A stretch of 64,000 nucleotides of DNA from Streptomyces sp. AJS327 (GCF_013450295.1 NZ_SKBR01000003.1:372001-436000), one strand, 5' to 3'. Positions 1-10,589 are shown, numbered from the stretch's first letter. Program-made: numbers and translations. The notes: generated by a model from the sequence alone, not told the origin.

Positions 1-927
1 GAGCCGCAGCCAGACGAAGTTGGCCTGCGACACCGGCACCGTCCAGCCCTGCGCGGTGAGTTCGGCGTGCACCCGGGTCCGCTCCGCGACCAGCGCGTCC
101 ACCCGCTCCAGCAGCGCCTCCTCGTTGCTCAGCGAGGCGACCGCCGCGTCCTGCGCGAGCTGGCTCACCCCGAACGGCACGGCGGTCTTGCGGAGCGCGG
201 CGGCCACCGGCTCGTGCGCCACGGCGAAGCCGACCCGCAGCCCGGCCAGGCCGTACGCCTTGGAGAAGGTGCGCAGCACGCAGACGTTGGGGCGGTCCCG
301 GTACAGCTCGATGCCGTCCACCACCCGCTCGTCGCGGACGAACTCGCGGTACGCCTCGTCCAGCACCACCAGCACGTCGGTGGGGACACGGTCGAGGAAC
401 CGCTCCAGTTCGGCGCGGCCGAGGGCGGCGCCGGTGGGGTTGTTGGGGTTGCAGACGAAGATGAGCCGGGTGCGGTCGGTGATCGCCTCCGCCATCGCGT
501 CCAGGTCGTGCTCCTCGTCCGGGGTGAGCGGCACCTGGATCGAGGTGGCACCGGAGATCTGGGTGATGATCGGGTACGCCTCGAAGGAGCGCCAGGCGTA
601 GATCACTTCGTCGCCCGGACCCGCCGTGGCCTGGAGCAGCTGCTGTGCGACGCCGACCGAGCCGGTGCCGGTGGCCAGGTGCTCGGCCGGTACGTCGAAG
701 CGCCGCGCCAGTTCGGCTATCAGCCCGGTGCAGGCCATGTCCGGATAGCGGTTGAAGGCGGTGGCGGCGCCGGTGACGGACTCCAGCACTCCAGGCAGCG
801 GCGGGTAGGGGTTCTCGTTCGACGACAGCTTGTAGGAGACCGGTCCACCGGCCGCCGCGGGCTTGCCTGGCTTGTACGCCGGAATGCCGTTGAGTGCCTC
901 GCGCAACCTCGGGGTGTTCTCGCTCAC
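1..927 (-). CDS. HisC-family aminotransferase (3' end cut by window edge)
   Basis: PLP-dependent fold-type I aminotransferase of the histidinol-phosphate/aromatic aminotransferase family; 309 codons are present and about 50 residues at the C-terminus lie outside the window. The early SNENPYPPLP stretch, NPNNPTG (about residues 155-161), the VLDEAYREF segment and the SKAYGLAGLRVG motif with the PLP lysine at about residue 223 are all typical. The start is a GTG at 927 preceded by a strong AAGGAGGA ribosome site. It is a cytosolic enzyme that would transfer an amino group from glutamate to imidazole-acetol phosphate or to an aromatic keto acid. No other his genes are nearby, so it may be the second, general aromatic copy common in streptomycetes rather than the his-operon enzyme. 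Confidence 0.85.
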   Translation of the reverse strand, partial: MSENTPRLREALNGIPAYKPGKPAAAGGPVSYKLSSNENPYPPLPGVLESVTGAATAFNRYPDMACTGLIAELARRFDVPAEHLATGTGSVGVAQQLLQATAGPGDEVIYAWRSFEAYPIITQISGATSIQVPLTPDEEHDLDAMAEAITDRTRLIFVCNPNNPTGAALGRAELERFLDRVPTDVLVVLDEAYREFVRDERVVDGIELYRDRPNVCVLRTFSKAYGLAGLRVGFAVAHEPVAAALRKTAVPFGVSQLAQDAAVASLSNEEALLERVDALVAERTRVHAELTAQGWTVPVSQANFVWLRL

Positions 928-1898
928 CACTGTCCTCTGTCCTCCTTGACCGCGGCCCGGCCCGGCCAGCGTGTTCCGCTGCCCCGCCGGAGCGACTGAA
1001 GCGTTTGGCTTGTCTGGTGTGTCCGATGTCACTGGGTTCCCGGAGACGGATCTTCGGGTGTCCGGTCGTTCCGGGCCCACGCGCTGGTCCGTGCTGGCCG
1101 GTGCGGGACCGGTCCGGTCCGCGCCGCCCTGGTGATCTGTTCTGGCCGTTTCCGTATGGTGCTGCGCTGTTCCGTTTCGCGGTCGTCCGCGCCGTACGGG
1201 TGCGGACGCCGGTCCGGTGTCCGGCACCCTCGCGGTGGCGGTGTTGGCGGTCGTTCCTGGTCGTGGCCGGTCGCTTACGGTCGGGTCCGGCTGTTCGGCC
1301 GGTTCGGGGTGTCCGCGGTGGTGTCCGGTCTCTCCGGTGGTCTCCGGTGCATGGTGCCCGCTGTGGAGCCTGGCCGGAACCCGCCCTTATCGACGCTTAC
1401 TTACCGTTATCATCCGTTACTCGCTGCTTTCTCCTTGCTGGCCTCGCTGGCCAGAGGGTTCCCCTTGGCCGTTCCACCGTGTTCCCCCGTTGTCCCCCGT
1501 TGTCCTCCGTCCCGCCCGCCGCGCCGTCGGTCCCGTCGTTCCCTCCCCGGTGGTCTTCCGGGCTCGGGCGGGCTGACGCGGCGGTGCCGCCAATACTCTT
1601 CACCCTAAGAGGATTCCGGCCGTGGGCGTATGGGGCGTTCTGTGATCTGTCCCGTCCGCTGTCGCGCCGTGGTGGGCGCGGGAGCGCGCGTCGCTCGTGC
1701 GAGTGAGATACGAGTGGGCTCGGGGCCCGGGAAACCACCGCGCGCCTCCCCGGTGATCCGTCCCTTTTCCCGGGAGTCCCTGCAAGTTCCCGTCTTTCCA
1801 TGGTCGTCGGGCGGGAAAGCTCTTGCAGAATCGTGACTTCCGTCGACCGGCTCGAGGTGCCTGGCACCGGTGGTTCGCGGGCCTACGATCGGGTCGCC
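928..1898. other. 971-bp gap between divergent genes, no gene supported
   Basis: Separates the leftward aminotransferase gene from the rightward LacI-type gene. The open frames here are arginine/proline-rich shadows without recognisable motifs or ribosome sites. The stretch 1385-1430 is unusually rich in A/T for this DNA. A short stem (CTGGCC / GGCCAG, 1437-1453) is visible. Near the right end, TACGAT at 1884-1889 with a weak upstream box (CTGGCA, 1861-1866, 17-bp spacer) could be the promoter of the LacI-type gene, giving an almost leaderless message. Nothing else is seen. Confidence 0.4.
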
Positions 1899-3032
1899 AT
1901 GACAGCAGAGAAGCATCAGGTGAGCCGCGCGCCGAAGCCTCGCGCGACCCGGACCGGAAGCCGCCAGAGCGGACGGGCGGGTATTCGTGACGTCGCCGCG
2001 GCGGCTGGTGTCTCCATCACGACTGTCTCCGACGCCCTGAACGGCAAGGGGCGGCTCCCCGACACCACCCGCAGCCACGTCCGTGAGGTGGCCGACCGCC
2101 TCGGCTACCGCCCGTCGGCCGCCGCCCGCACCCTCCGTACCGGGAAGTCCGGGCTGATCGGCCTGACGGTCACCACGTACGGCGAAGAACCGTTCACCTT
2201 CACGGAGTTCGCGTACTTCGCCGAGATGGCCCGGGCCGCGACCTCCGCCGCCCTCGACCGGGGCTACGCGCTGGTCATCCTGCCCGCGACCTCCCTGCAC
2301 AGCCCCTTCGACGTCTGGTCGAACGTCGCGCTGGACGGCACCGTCGTCATCGACCCCTCGGACCAGGACCCGGTCGTCAAGGAGCTGGTGGGCTCCGGGT
2401 TGCCCGTCGTCTCGGACGGGCGGCCGAGCGGGGCGCTGCCGGTCACCGCCTGGGTGGACAACGACCACGAGGCGGCCGTCACGGGGCTGCTCGACCACCT
2501 CGCCGACGCCGGGGCCCGCCGGATCGGCCTGCTGACCGGTACCAGCACCGACACCTACACCCGGCTGTCGACCTCGGCCTATTTGGACTGGTGCCGTCGC
2601 GCCGGGCAGGACCCGGTCTACGAGTGCTATCCCGCGCACGATCCGTGCGCCGGTGCCGTCGCGGCAGACCGGCTGCTGGCCCGCCCCGACCGTCCGGACG
2701 CGGTGTACGGCCTCTTCGACCCGAACGGCACCGACCTGCTGGCCGCCGCCCGCCGGTACGGCCTGCGGGTGCCGGAGGACCTGCTGTTGGTGTGCTGTAG
2801 CGAGTCCACGGTCTACGCCACCACCGAACCCCCGATCACGACGCTCTCCCTCAAGCCGGGCCGGATCGGCAGCACCGTCATCCAGTTGCTGATCGACGCG
2901 ATCGAGGGGGTGGACACCGGCCAGCCCGTGCGTCAGGTGATGCCGACCGACCTGATCGTCCGTACCTCCTCACAGCGGCGTCAGCCGTCCAGCAGGGTCG
3001 TCCAGCCCCCGCGCACCCCGCCCGCCGAGTGA
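1899..3032 (+). CDS. LacI/GalR-family transcriptional regulator
   Basis: 377 residues. An N-terminal helix-turn-helix and hinge helix (about residues 28-90; IRDVAAAAGVSITTVSDALN, then LGYRPSAAARTLRTGKSGLIG) is followed by a periplasmic-binding-protein-like effector domain (about 90-355) with the usual family end, VRQVMPTDLIVRTS. The HTH has D where most LacI proteins have R (VSDAL instead of VSRAL). The start ATG 1899 was chosen because the upstream in-frame codons are non-conserved and a possible -10 box (TACGAT) lies 10 bp before it, as for a leaderless message. It is expected to bind an operator and respond to a small ligand, usually a sugar or nucleoside. No transport or sugar genes adjoin it, so the target is unknown. 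Confidence 0.85.
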   Translation: MTAEKHQVSRAPKPRATRTGSRQSGRAGIRDVAAAAGVSITTVSDALNGKGRLPDTTRSHVREVADRLGYRPSAAARTLRTGKSGLIGLTVTTYGEEPFTFTEFAYFAEMARAATSAALDRGYALVILPATSLHSPFDVWSNVALDGTVVIDPSDQDPVVKELVGSGLPVVSDGRPSGALPVTAWVDNDHEAAVTGLLDHLADAGARRIGLLTGTSTDTYTRLSTSAYLDWCRRAGQDPVYECYPAHDPCAGAVAADRLLARPDRPDAVYGLFDPNGTDLLAAARRYGLRVPEDLLLVCCSESTVYATTEPPITTLSLKPGRIGSTVIQLLIDAIEGVDTGQPVRQVMPTDLIVRTSSQRRQPSSRVVQPPRTPPAE

Positions 3033-3722
<690 letters not shown>

Positions 3723-5423
3723 ATGCACGGCGGCGGCGCGATGGTGGAGGGGTCGATGACTCAGGGGGCCGGTCAGGGACCCGACGTATGGCACGGCGGG
3801 GTGAGAGCGCACGGCGCGCGTACGGGACCGGGCGCCGAACCGGAACGCGCGGTCCCCTCGCCTGGCGCGGCGCCCGAAGGCGCCCCGGCTCGGGGCGGTA
3901 CGCCGTCGCCGCAGGCCACCGGGGGCGAACGCGAGGTTCCAGCGGGGCCGTCGGGGCTGCCGCGACCGTCGGCCCCGGCTCCGACCGGAGCCGACGGCCG
4001 ACTGCCGGACGACACCCTGGCGCTGCACCAGCGCGCCCCCCGGCCCGCGCGGGGCGGGCAGCCGGAGGCGCGGAATCCGGGCCAGCGCGATCCCGCGCAC
4101 TCCGCCCGCACCGCGCCGCCCCCGCACCCCGCCGCACCGACTCGTGCCACGGCGGGCCCGTCCGCCACGGGCCGCCCGTCCGCCACGCGCCCCACCCCTC
4201 CTTCCGTTCCTTCTCCCCCTTCAGTTCCCTCAGTTCCCTCTGTTCCCGCCGTCTCCTCCGGGGCGCCGGTTCCCGGGGCGTCCGCCGCGGTGCCGTCTCC
4301 CGCCGGGCCGTCGGCGGCGGGCGTTTCCTCCCCGCGGGGCGCGGGAGCGGGGGCCACGGGTCAGGCTCCGGCTCGCCCCGGCGCTGCCTACCCCCCGGCG
4401 GGTGCGCCGGATCCGCAGACGGCCCCCGCTCCGCCCGCGCACGCGCCGGGGGCGCACCCGGGGAGCCCGGCGTCCGAGGAGCTGCCCGAGTACACCCCGA
4501 CCAAGCGCGATATGCCCGTCATCGGGGCGGGCGCGGCACCGCGTGAGCCGACCCTCGTCGACCTCCCGGGGCAGGCGACCGCCCAGGCGGCGGCCCGGCA
4601 GGACGGGGACGGCCCGCTGTACGTCGTCGGTGACGTGCACGGCTATCTGGACGAGCTGCGCGCCGCGCTGGCGGCCGTCGGGATCATCGACGCGGAGGAC
4701 CACTGGATCGCGGGCAACGCCCGGCTGTGGTTCCTCGGCGACTTCACCGACCGGGGGCCGGACGGGGTCGGCGTCATCGAGCTGGTGATGCAGCTCTCCG
4801 CCGAGGCGGCGGCGGCCGGGGGCTACTGCAAGGCGCTGATGGGCAACCACGAACTGCTCCTGATCGGGGCGAAGCGGTTCGGGGACACCCCGGTCAACTC
4901 CGGTGCGGGGACGGCGTCGTTCCAGGCCGCGTGGCTGCTCAACGGCGGTCAGCGCACCGACATGGAGCGGCTGCGCGACCACCACGTGCAGTGGATGGCG
5001 CGGCTGGACGCGATGGCCCTGGCCGACGGGCACCTGCTGGTGCACTCCGACGCGACCTGCTACCTGGAGTACGGCGACACCATCGAGGCCGTCAACGACG
5101 CGGTCACCGTGGCGCTCCAGGAGTCGGACGCGGACGTCACCTGGGACCTGTTCCGCAAGTTCACCAAGCGGTTCGCCTTCCGGGACGAGACCACCGGGGT
5201 GGACACCGTCCGCGAACTGCTGGGCGCCTTCGGCGGCGAGCGGATCGTGCACGGCCACAGTCCCATCCCGTACCTGCTGGGCGAGGTCGGCAGCGAGGAC
5301 GACGACAGTGGCCCCGACGTCACCGGCCCGCACATCTACGCGGACGGGCTGGCCATCGCCATGGACGGCGGAGTGACCATGGCCGGAAAGCTGCTCGTCA
5401 CCCAACTCCCGCTCGCGGAATAA
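3723..5423 (+). CDS. Calcineurin-like metallophosphatase with proline-rich N-terminal half
   Basis: 566 residues. Residues 1-295 are a low-complexity Pro/Ala/Gly/Ser stretch, probably disordered. Residues about 298-560 form a PPP-type metallophosphatase domain with GDVHG (about 303), GDFTDRG (about 338) and GNHE (about 374), plus a late HGHSPIPYLLG segment carrying a metal-binding histidine. These motifs bind two metal ions and hydrolyse phosphomonoesters, for example on Ser/Thr proteins or nucleotides. The ATG at 3723 has GGAGGT seven bases upstream; ATG 3756 with GGAGGGG is an alternative. No signal peptide or membrane segment is seen, so a cytosolic location is likely. The substrate is unknown. 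It may form a transcription unit with the downstream membrane protein genes. Confidence 0.85.
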   Translation: MHGGGAMVEGSMTQGAGQGPDVWHGGVRAHGARTGPGAEPERAVPSPGAAPEGAPARGGTPSPQATGGEREVPAGPSGLPRPSAPAPTGADGRLPDDTLALHQRAPRPARGGQPEARNPGQRDPAHSARTAPPPHPAAPTRATAGPSATGRPSATRPTPPSVPSPPSVPSVPSVPAVSSGAPVPGASAAVPSPAGPSAAGVSSPRGAGAGATGQAPARPGAAYPPAGAPDPQTAPAPPAHAPGAHPGSPASEELPEYTPTKRDMPVIGAGAAPREPTLVDLPGQATAQAAARQDGDGPLYVVGDVHGYLDELRAALAAVGIIDAEDHWIAGNARLWFLGDFTDRGPDGVGVIELVMQLSAEAAAAGGYCKALMGNHELLLIGAKRFGDTPVNSGAGTASFQAAWLLNGGQRTDMERLRDHHVQWMARLDAMALADGHLLVHSDATCYLEYGDTIEAVNDAVTVALQESDADVTWDLFRKFTKRFAFRDETTGVDTVRELLGAFGGERIVHGHSPIPYLLGEVGSEDDDSGPDVTGPHIYADGLAIAMDGGVTMAGKLLVTQLPLAE

Positions 5424-5636
5424 CAGGTTCAGGCGCGGAATCCCGGGAAGGCGTCTCCACGGCGGACACAGCGTGGGCGCGCCTGCCCGGTCCCGCTGAC
5501 GGTAGTTTTCCGGCGGTTCCCTGTCACGGGTGCCGGAAGCCCCCTACCATCAGCTCTCCGTACGTGCACGCTCCACTGTCACCTGCCCTGCCCGTCGTCC
5601 GGCCACCACGGCCCTACGGAGCATCGGGGGATGCAC

Positions 5637-6809
5637 ATGAACAGCGCTCCGCACCTGCTGCCTGAAGACCGGCCCGAGTTCGAGCGGGCCGTGGACGCCG
5701 CGCTGCGCGCCGAGCCCCGTCCGCCGGGGAACGCGTCCGCCCAGGACCGGCCCGGCACCGAGGAGTTGCGGGCCATGGCGCTCGGCGCCACCGTCGCGAT
5801 CGCGGCCTGCGCCGCCGTCGAGTACCAGCGGTTCGTCCGGCTGCGCGCGGAGTGGCGGGAGACCGCCGGGCACGGAGGGGACGCCACCAACGAGGCCCTG
5901 ACGGCGGCCGGTTCGGGTACCAGAGCCGGAACGGGCGGGCCGGACGGGGCCGTTGCCACGCCGGATCGCTCCCCGGACTCCTCCCCGGGCGGCTTCCCTG
6001 GGACGGACGGCACCGGAGTCGGCGACGGCGCGGAGACCGGCGGCCGTTCGGGAAGCGGCGGCGGCACGCGAAGCGGCGACTCCGGGGACGGGACCGCGGC
6101 CGGACGCCAACTGGCGGGTACGGCCGCGACGGAGAGCCCACGACGGGACCAGGACGCCACGCCAGAGCACGGGTTGGGCGGTGAGCCGGGAGCGTACGGG
6201 CAGCCGGGGGTTCGGAGCGGGACGCTCGGGGACGGGCTGGCGGAGAGCGCGGGCGCCGGGGTCACCGCCGTCGTCTCCGTGCTGGCCCCGGTGCTCGCGG
6301 GCACCGCCGCCCTGATCTTCCTGCTGATCGGCTACGCGCTGCTGCTGGTCAGCCCCGAACCGGCCATGGCGGCCCCGATCCGCACGGCGGGCTGGGCGTT
6401 CGCCGCCATGGCGGCCGCCGCCGCGCTGATCTCCATGGCCGCCGTCTGGCGGAGCGCGCTGCGCAACGGCTCCCGCTCCGTCCGCGCCCCGGGCCGCGTC
6501 ACGGGCGACGGCGCACGGCGAACGCCCGCCGCGCAGCGGCCGGTCGGGCCGCGCGCGGAGACGCGTCAGCCGCTCTCCGAGCAGGTCGCGGAGGCGCGGG
6601 ACGCCTGGCGGGAGGCGCTGGTGGAGCGCGGCATCGTCCCCTTCCTCCGGGAGGCGGCCGACGCCCGGAACCAGGGGCGGCCGCCCGCCACTCCGCCGCC
6701 CGAGCAGCGCACCCCGCAACTGGGCTACTCACACCCGGGGTTCTCCAGTCGCGCGCCCGCCGAGACCCCGATCGCGGACACCGAGGAGGAGCGCCGCCGC
6801 TCCGGGTGA
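5637..6809 (+). CDS. Uncharacterised protein with two membrane helices
   Basis: 390 residues with no family recognised. An N-terminal soluble part (about 1-85) is followed by a Gly/Thr/Ser/Asp-rich linker (about 85-205), then two hydrophobic segments at about 211-240 (VLAPVLAGTAALIFLLIGYA) and 253-276, and a charged C-terminal tail that ends in an acidic/basic stretch (TEEERRRSG). The C-terminal half (SEQVAEARDAWREALVERGIVPFL) resembles the end of several actinobacterial hypothetical membrane proteins. ATG 5637 has GGGGGA six bases upstream; ATG 5631 is possible but would leave no spacing. A membrane role is inferred only from the helices. Confidence 0.7.
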   Translation: MNSAPHLLPEDRPEFERAVDAALRAEPRPPGNASAQDRPGTEELRAMALGATVAIAACAAVEYQRFVRLRAEWRETAGHGGDATNEALTAAGSGTRAGTGGPDGAVATPDRSPDSSPGGFPGTDGTGVGDGAETGGRSGSGGGTRSGDSGDGTAAGRQLAGTAATESPRRDQDATPEHGLGGEPGAYGQPGVRSGTLGDGLAESAGAGVTAVVSVLAPVLAGTAALIFLLIGYALLLVSPEPAMAAPIRTAGWAFAAMAAAAALISMAAVWRSALRNGSRSVRAPGRVTGDGARRTPAAQRPVGPRAETRQPLSEQVAEARDAWREALVERGIVPFLREAADARNQGRPPATPPPEQRTPQLGYSHPGFSSRAPAETPIADTEEERRRSG

Positions 6810-7168
6810 CCGGGCCGAACCGGACGCCCACCGCGCGGACCCGGTCGGACGCCGACCCGGGAGGGGCGCGGACGGGTACGGGGACACCAGAGCGGACGCG
6901 GGACCGGGGTGAGGGGCGGACGCGCGGGCGGTTCGTCGTGTGGATCCGCGCCCGGCGCGCGCGAGCCCGATGGAACCATCCGTCGCGCTCCCGCGTGCCT
7001 CCCCGCGACAGCCCGACGTCGCGGCCCGGCGCCGCCGCACGACCCGGCGGTACCGCGATGTCGCGGGCCGCGCTCCCCCGCCGTGGTCGGCGACCCGGTC
7101 GGGCGGCCACCCGGCGGATCGGCGGCGGCTCACCGACCGGCGGCACCCTTCGACGGAAGGAACGGCCC
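6810..7168. other. 359-bp gap, nothing recognised
   Basis: Between two rightward genes encoding membrane proteins. It is very rich in CGG/CCG runs and overlapping open frames in several phases without ribosome sites or motifs. The frame of the downstream gene stays open through it back to 6806, but the predicted extension is arginine-rich and the good ribosome site at 7156-7162 points to ATG 7169. No promoter or terminator stands out. Confidence 0.35.
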
Positions 7169-8362
7169 ATGGACCCGACGCGGCGACCGGAGAGCGGGGC
7201 GGTGCCCGGGAACAACCCGCAGCGTCCGGCGGCGGACCGGACCGCGCGATGGCCGGTGCCGAGTCGCGACGGCACCCAACCGGGCCTGCTCGTCTGCTCG
7301 TTCGGGGTGCTGCGCCGCCGGTGGCGGGTGCTGCTCCGCGAGGCGTTCCGCGTCGCCGGCTGGTGTCTGCTGGCGGCCCTGACGCTGACCGTCGTGGCCT
7401 TCCTCCTGGCCTGGCCGAGCTTCAGCGACATGTGGGAGGGGGCGCTGACCGCCCGCCGGATGGAGGACTCGTACACGCCGGACGGCAGCGGTGTCTGGCT
7501 CGTCCTCCTTCTCACCCTGCCGCTGTACCTGCTGCTCCTGGGGCTCGGCCGCGCCGCCTCGCAACTCGTCTGCGCCCGGGCCGTCGCCACGGACCTCGCG
7601 GGCGGTCCGGACGACGCCGGGGGTGGCCCGGACGACGCCGGGGCCTCCGGCGCGGGCCGTGGACGCGCCCGGACCGGCGGTGCTCGTCCGGGAGTTGGGG
7701 ACGGCGCCGGGGACGGTCAGCGCGCGCGGCTCGCCCTGGTCGGCCGGACCCATGTGCTGCGCGGGGTGAGCGTGGGGATTCCGCTCGTCTGCGGGCTGCT
7801 GATCTCCCTCGCGCTCGCCTCCACCGTGGCGCCCGTCGTACCGGACCCCGTCTCCGGCGCGGTGTGGGTGTTCGCGCCGGTGCTGGGCGTCCTGCCCGCA
7901 CTGGCGCTCGGCCTCGGGCTGCTCCTCGCCCCGGCCGCCGCCGCCACGGACGGCCTGGCCCCGGTGGACGCGCTGCACCGCTCCTGGTCGCTGGTGTGGC
8001 GGCGGACGGCCCGGGGCGGGACGGTGTGGCCGCGCCTCGGCGCCCTCGCGCTCTCCCTGGGCCTGCTCACCGCCGGACTCCTGCTGGTCGTACGGGAGTT
8101 GGCGGGCGCGTCGCGCGACGGCGTCAGGTCCGCCGTCCTGTCGCTGGTCACCGAGAACACCTATGTCGCGGACGCCGCCGGGGCCCTCGCGCCGCTCGCG
8201 GTCGCCCTGACCGTCAGCGCCGCCGTGACGCTGCCGCTCGCGCACCTCGTGCTCGCCGTGCTCTACCGGCGGCTCGGGGCGGACGGGCGGTCCACGGCGG
8301 GCGCCGGGCCCGGGACGCCCGGGCGCGCCGGATCCGCGCCGCCGCCCGTACCGCCGGTCTGA
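7169..8362 (+). CDS. Uncharacterised multi-pass membrane protein
   Basis: 397 residues. After a polar N-terminus there are about six hydrophobic segments (first one VAGWCLLAALTLTVVAFLLA near residue 65), with a Gly/Ala-rich cytoplasmic-type insert at about residues 145-185, then further helices to about residue 375 and a Pro-rich tail. The overall pattern resembles actinobacterial proteins with a glycerophosphoryl-diester-phosphodiesterase membrane domain, but no catalytic domain is attached. ATG 7169 is preceded by GGAAGGAA at a proper distance. It follows the two-helix protein gene in the same direction. No function can be given. Confidence 0.75.
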   Translation: MDPTRRPESGAVPGNNPQRPAADRTARWPVPSRDGTQPGLLVCSFGVLRRRWRVLLREAFRVAGWCLLAALTLTVVAFLLAWPSFSDMWEGALTARRMEDSYTPDGSGVWLVLLLTLPLYLLLLGLGRAASQLVCARAVATDLAGGPDDAGGGPDDAGASGAGRGRARTGGARPGVGDGAGDGQRARLALVGRTHVLRGVSVGIPLVCGLLISLALASTVAPVVPDPVSGAVWVFAPVLGVLPALALGLGLLLAPAAAATDGLAPVDALHRSWSLVWRRTARGGTVWPRLGALALSLGLLTAGLLLVVRELAGASRDGVRSAVLSLVTENTYVADAAGALAPLAVALTVSAAVTLPLAHLVLAVLYRRLGADGRSTAGAGPGTPGRAGSAPPPVPPV

Positions 8363-8410
8363 GCTGGGCGTCCCTCTGGGCGGCGACCGGGCCTCTGCCA
8401 TGATCAGGCC

Positions 8411-8938
8411 ATGACGATGACACCCGAGAGCCGTCCGATGCCGCCGCTCAGCGCCGACGAACGCGCCACGCTGGAGGGCTGGCTGGACTTCCACCGCGCC
8501 ACCCTGGAGCTGAAGTGCGTGGGGCTGGACGACCAGCAGGCGCGCACCGCCGCCGCGGAGCCCTCCACCATGACGCTGCTCGGCCTCGTCCAGCACCTGG
8601 CCGAGATGGAACGCTTCTGGTTCCAGCGGGTGTTCGCCGTGCGGGACGTGCCGTCGCTGTACGGGGACGACAGCGACGAGGGCTTCGAACTCGTCCCCGG
8701 CCGGGGGCTGGACGAGGCGCTGACCACCTGGCGCGCCGAGGTCGAGGAGGCCCGGAAGGCGATCGCCGGGGCCGAGTTGGACGCCCTCGGCCGGTTCCCG
8801 TCGGAGGAGGCGGAGGCGGTCGGCGCTCCCGGGGCCTCGCTGCGCTGGATCCTGGTCCACATGATCGAGGAGTACGCCCGGCACAACGGCCACGCCGACC
8901 TGCTCCGGGAGCGCGTGGACGGCACCACCGGCGCCTGA
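8411..8938 (+). CDS. DinB-fold / DUF664 protein
   Basis: 175 residues, all one four-helix DinB-like domain. The pattern LVQHLAEMERFWFQRV (about 55-70) near the start and RWILVHMIEEYARHNGHADLLRE (about 138-160) near the end supplies the three histidines that usually bind a metal ion in this superfamily. Actinobacterial members are often thiol (mycothiol)-dependent S-transferases or metal-dependent detoxification enzymes. The CATGAT box at 8399-8404 about 7 bp before ATG 8411 suggests a nearly leaderless message. Cytosolic. The substrate is unknown. Confidence 0.85.
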   Translation: MTMTPESRPMPPLSADERATLEGWLDFHRATLELKCVGLDDQQARTAAAEPSTMTLLGLVQHLAEMERFWFQRVFAVRDVPSLYGDDSDEGFELVPGRGLDEALTTWRAEVEEARKAIAGAELDALGRFPSEEAEAVGAPGASLRWILVHMIEEYARHNGHADLLRERVDGTTGA

Positions 8939-9003
8939 CCCTCCGGCCCCGTCCCCGGCCGTCCAAGTGCCCCGGCCCCAGGCCCCTTCCCGTCCGGCGG
9001 GGG

Positions 9004-10368
9004 TCAGGTGGGCGGGGGCAGGGGGTGGTGACTGCCGTGGTGTGGCGGGAGGTTGGCGCCGCTCGGGGGCGCGGGGTGCGGGGGGTGGGTGGCGGCGGCG
9101 TCGAGCGCCTGGCGCAGATCGGCCACCAGGTCCGCCGGGTCCTCCACTCCGACGGACAGCCGGACGAAACCCTCCGGGACCGCGTCGCCGCCCCAGCGGC
9201 CACGCCGTTCGGCGGTCGAGCGGACGCCGCCGAAGCTGGTCGCGCTGTCCACGAACCGCAGGGCGGCGAGGAAGCGTTCGGCGAACTCCAGGTCCGGGAG
9301 CGTGAAGGAGACCACACAGCCGAAGCGGCGCATCTGCCGTACGGCCCGCGCGTGTCCGGGATCGCCCGGCAGCCCGGGGTGCCGGACGTCCGAGACCTCC
9401 GGCCGCAGCTCCAACGCCTCCGCCACGGCGAGGGCGTTGGCGGCCTGCCGGGCGGTACGCACGTCCAGGGTGGCCAGCGAGCGGTGGGCCAGCCACGCCT
9501 CCATCGGACCCGGAATCGCGCCGATCGTCTTCCGCCACTGCCGTACCGAGTCCGCCAACTCCCGGTTCCGGCAGACCACATAGCCGAGCAGCACGTCGCC
9601 GTGCCCGGTCAGCGCCTTCGTCCCGCTGGCGACGGCGAAGTCGGCGCCGAGCGCGAGGGGGCGCTGACCGAGCGGGGTGGCGAGGGTGTTGTCGACGGCG
9701 ACCAGCGCACCCGCGCGCCGCGCCGCCTCGGTGAGCCGCCGGATGTCGCAGACGTCCAGGACCGGGTTGCTCGGGGACTCGATCCACAGCAGTCGTGCCC
9801 CGTCCAGCAGGGGCAGTTGGGCCTCCTCGGCGGTGGGCGCGGTGTGCACGGTGACGCCGAAGCCCTCCAGCCGTTCGCGGAGCGCGGGCAGCAACTGGTA
9901 GCCGTCGGAGGGGAGTACCGCCGTGTCGCCCTGCCGCAGCTGGGAGAAGAGCACGGCCGACAACGCCGCCATCCCGGAGGCGAAGACCACACACTCCGGC
10001 TGCTCCCCATCCGGGCCGGACTCGCCCGGGAGTTCGCCGGTCGGGGAGCCGGTCGGCGTGCCGGTCGCGGGAGCCTCGGTTGAGCCGGGGACCTCCAGTT
10101 CCAGGATGGCCCGCTCCAGCGCCGTCCACGTCGGGTTGGCGTCCCGCCCGTACGAGTACGGGGCGCCCTCCACGGCGCCCGGCAGGTGGTAGTGCGCGGC
10201 GAACGCCGGTCCGGGGAGGGAGGGCGTGTAGGCCAGCGACTCCGGAAGCCCCGCCCGGGTGACCCGGGTGCCGTCCCGCGACCCGCCCGGAACGGCCCCT
10301 TCGGCCCCTTGGGCCGGCTGCGGCCGGTCGCTCCGTGGGGGGCGCTCGCCGCCGTCCGCGTCCGTCAT
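9004..10368 (-). CDS. Cys/Met metabolism PLP-dependent enzyme (cystathionine gamma-synthase/lyase family)
   Basis: 454 residues. The fold-type I core runs from about residue 55 to 430: an FASGMAALSA cofactor-phosphate segment, LLWIESPSNPVLDVCDI, and the PLP lysine at 251 in SGTKALTGHGDVLLG. Members catalyse beta- or gamma-elimination or replacement on cysteine, homocysteine or cystathionine. The N-terminal 45 residues are a polar extension outside the family core. ATG 10368 (with AGAGGAC upstream) was preferred over 10557 because the longer version only adds low-complexity sequence, though it would overlap the upstream promoter of hemC. The C-terminus (from about 430) is a His/Pro-rich tail. 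The exact reaction cannot be assigned from sequence alone. Confidence 0.85.
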   Translation of the reverse strand: MTDADGGERPPRSDRPQPAQGAEGAVPGGSRDGTRVTRAGLPESLAYTPSLPGPAFAAHYHLPGAVEGAPYSYGRDANPTWTALERAILELEVPGSTEAPATGTPTGSPTGELPGESGPDGEQPECVVFASGMAALSAVLFSQLRQGDTAVLPSDGYQLLPALRERLEGFGVTVHTAPTAEEAQLPLLDGARLLWIESPSNPVLDVCDIRRLTEAARRAGALVAVDNTLATPLGQRPLALGADFAVASGTKALTGHGDVLLGYVVCRNRELADSVRQWRKTIGAIPGPMEAWLAHRSLATLDVRTARQAANALAVAEALELRPEVSDVRHPGLPGDPGHARAVRQMRRFGCVVSFTLPDLEFAERFLAALRFVDSATSFGGVRSTAERRGRWGGDAVPEGFVRLSVGVEDPADLVADLRQALDAAATHPPHPAPPSGANLPPHHGSHHPLPPPT

Positions 10369-10589
10369 GTCCGCCCGTCCTCTCCGCCCCGCCGTGCCCG
10401 TCGTATCGCCACTGACCAGCGTAGACCCGCGGCTGCCCGGCTCCGGTGCGGCGTACGGCGGGGTGGCGGGCGCGCCTCCGGGACCGGCGAGCGCCGCCCC
10501 CGGGGCGGGCGAGCGCGGCTCGGTGGACGGCGGGTGAGGCGGGGTATCCGTGGTCAACGGCCCCCGTGTGACGGGCTATCGTGAGGCAC

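Noticed and set aside
894..1706. Open frames in the 928-1898 gap
   Set aside because: Arg/Pro/Ser-rich with no motif or ribosome site; typical high-GC artefacts.
6806..7168. Longer N-terminus for the membrane protein at 7169
   Set aside because: The extension is Arg/Pro-rich with no motif, while GGAAGGAA lies correctly before ATG 7169.
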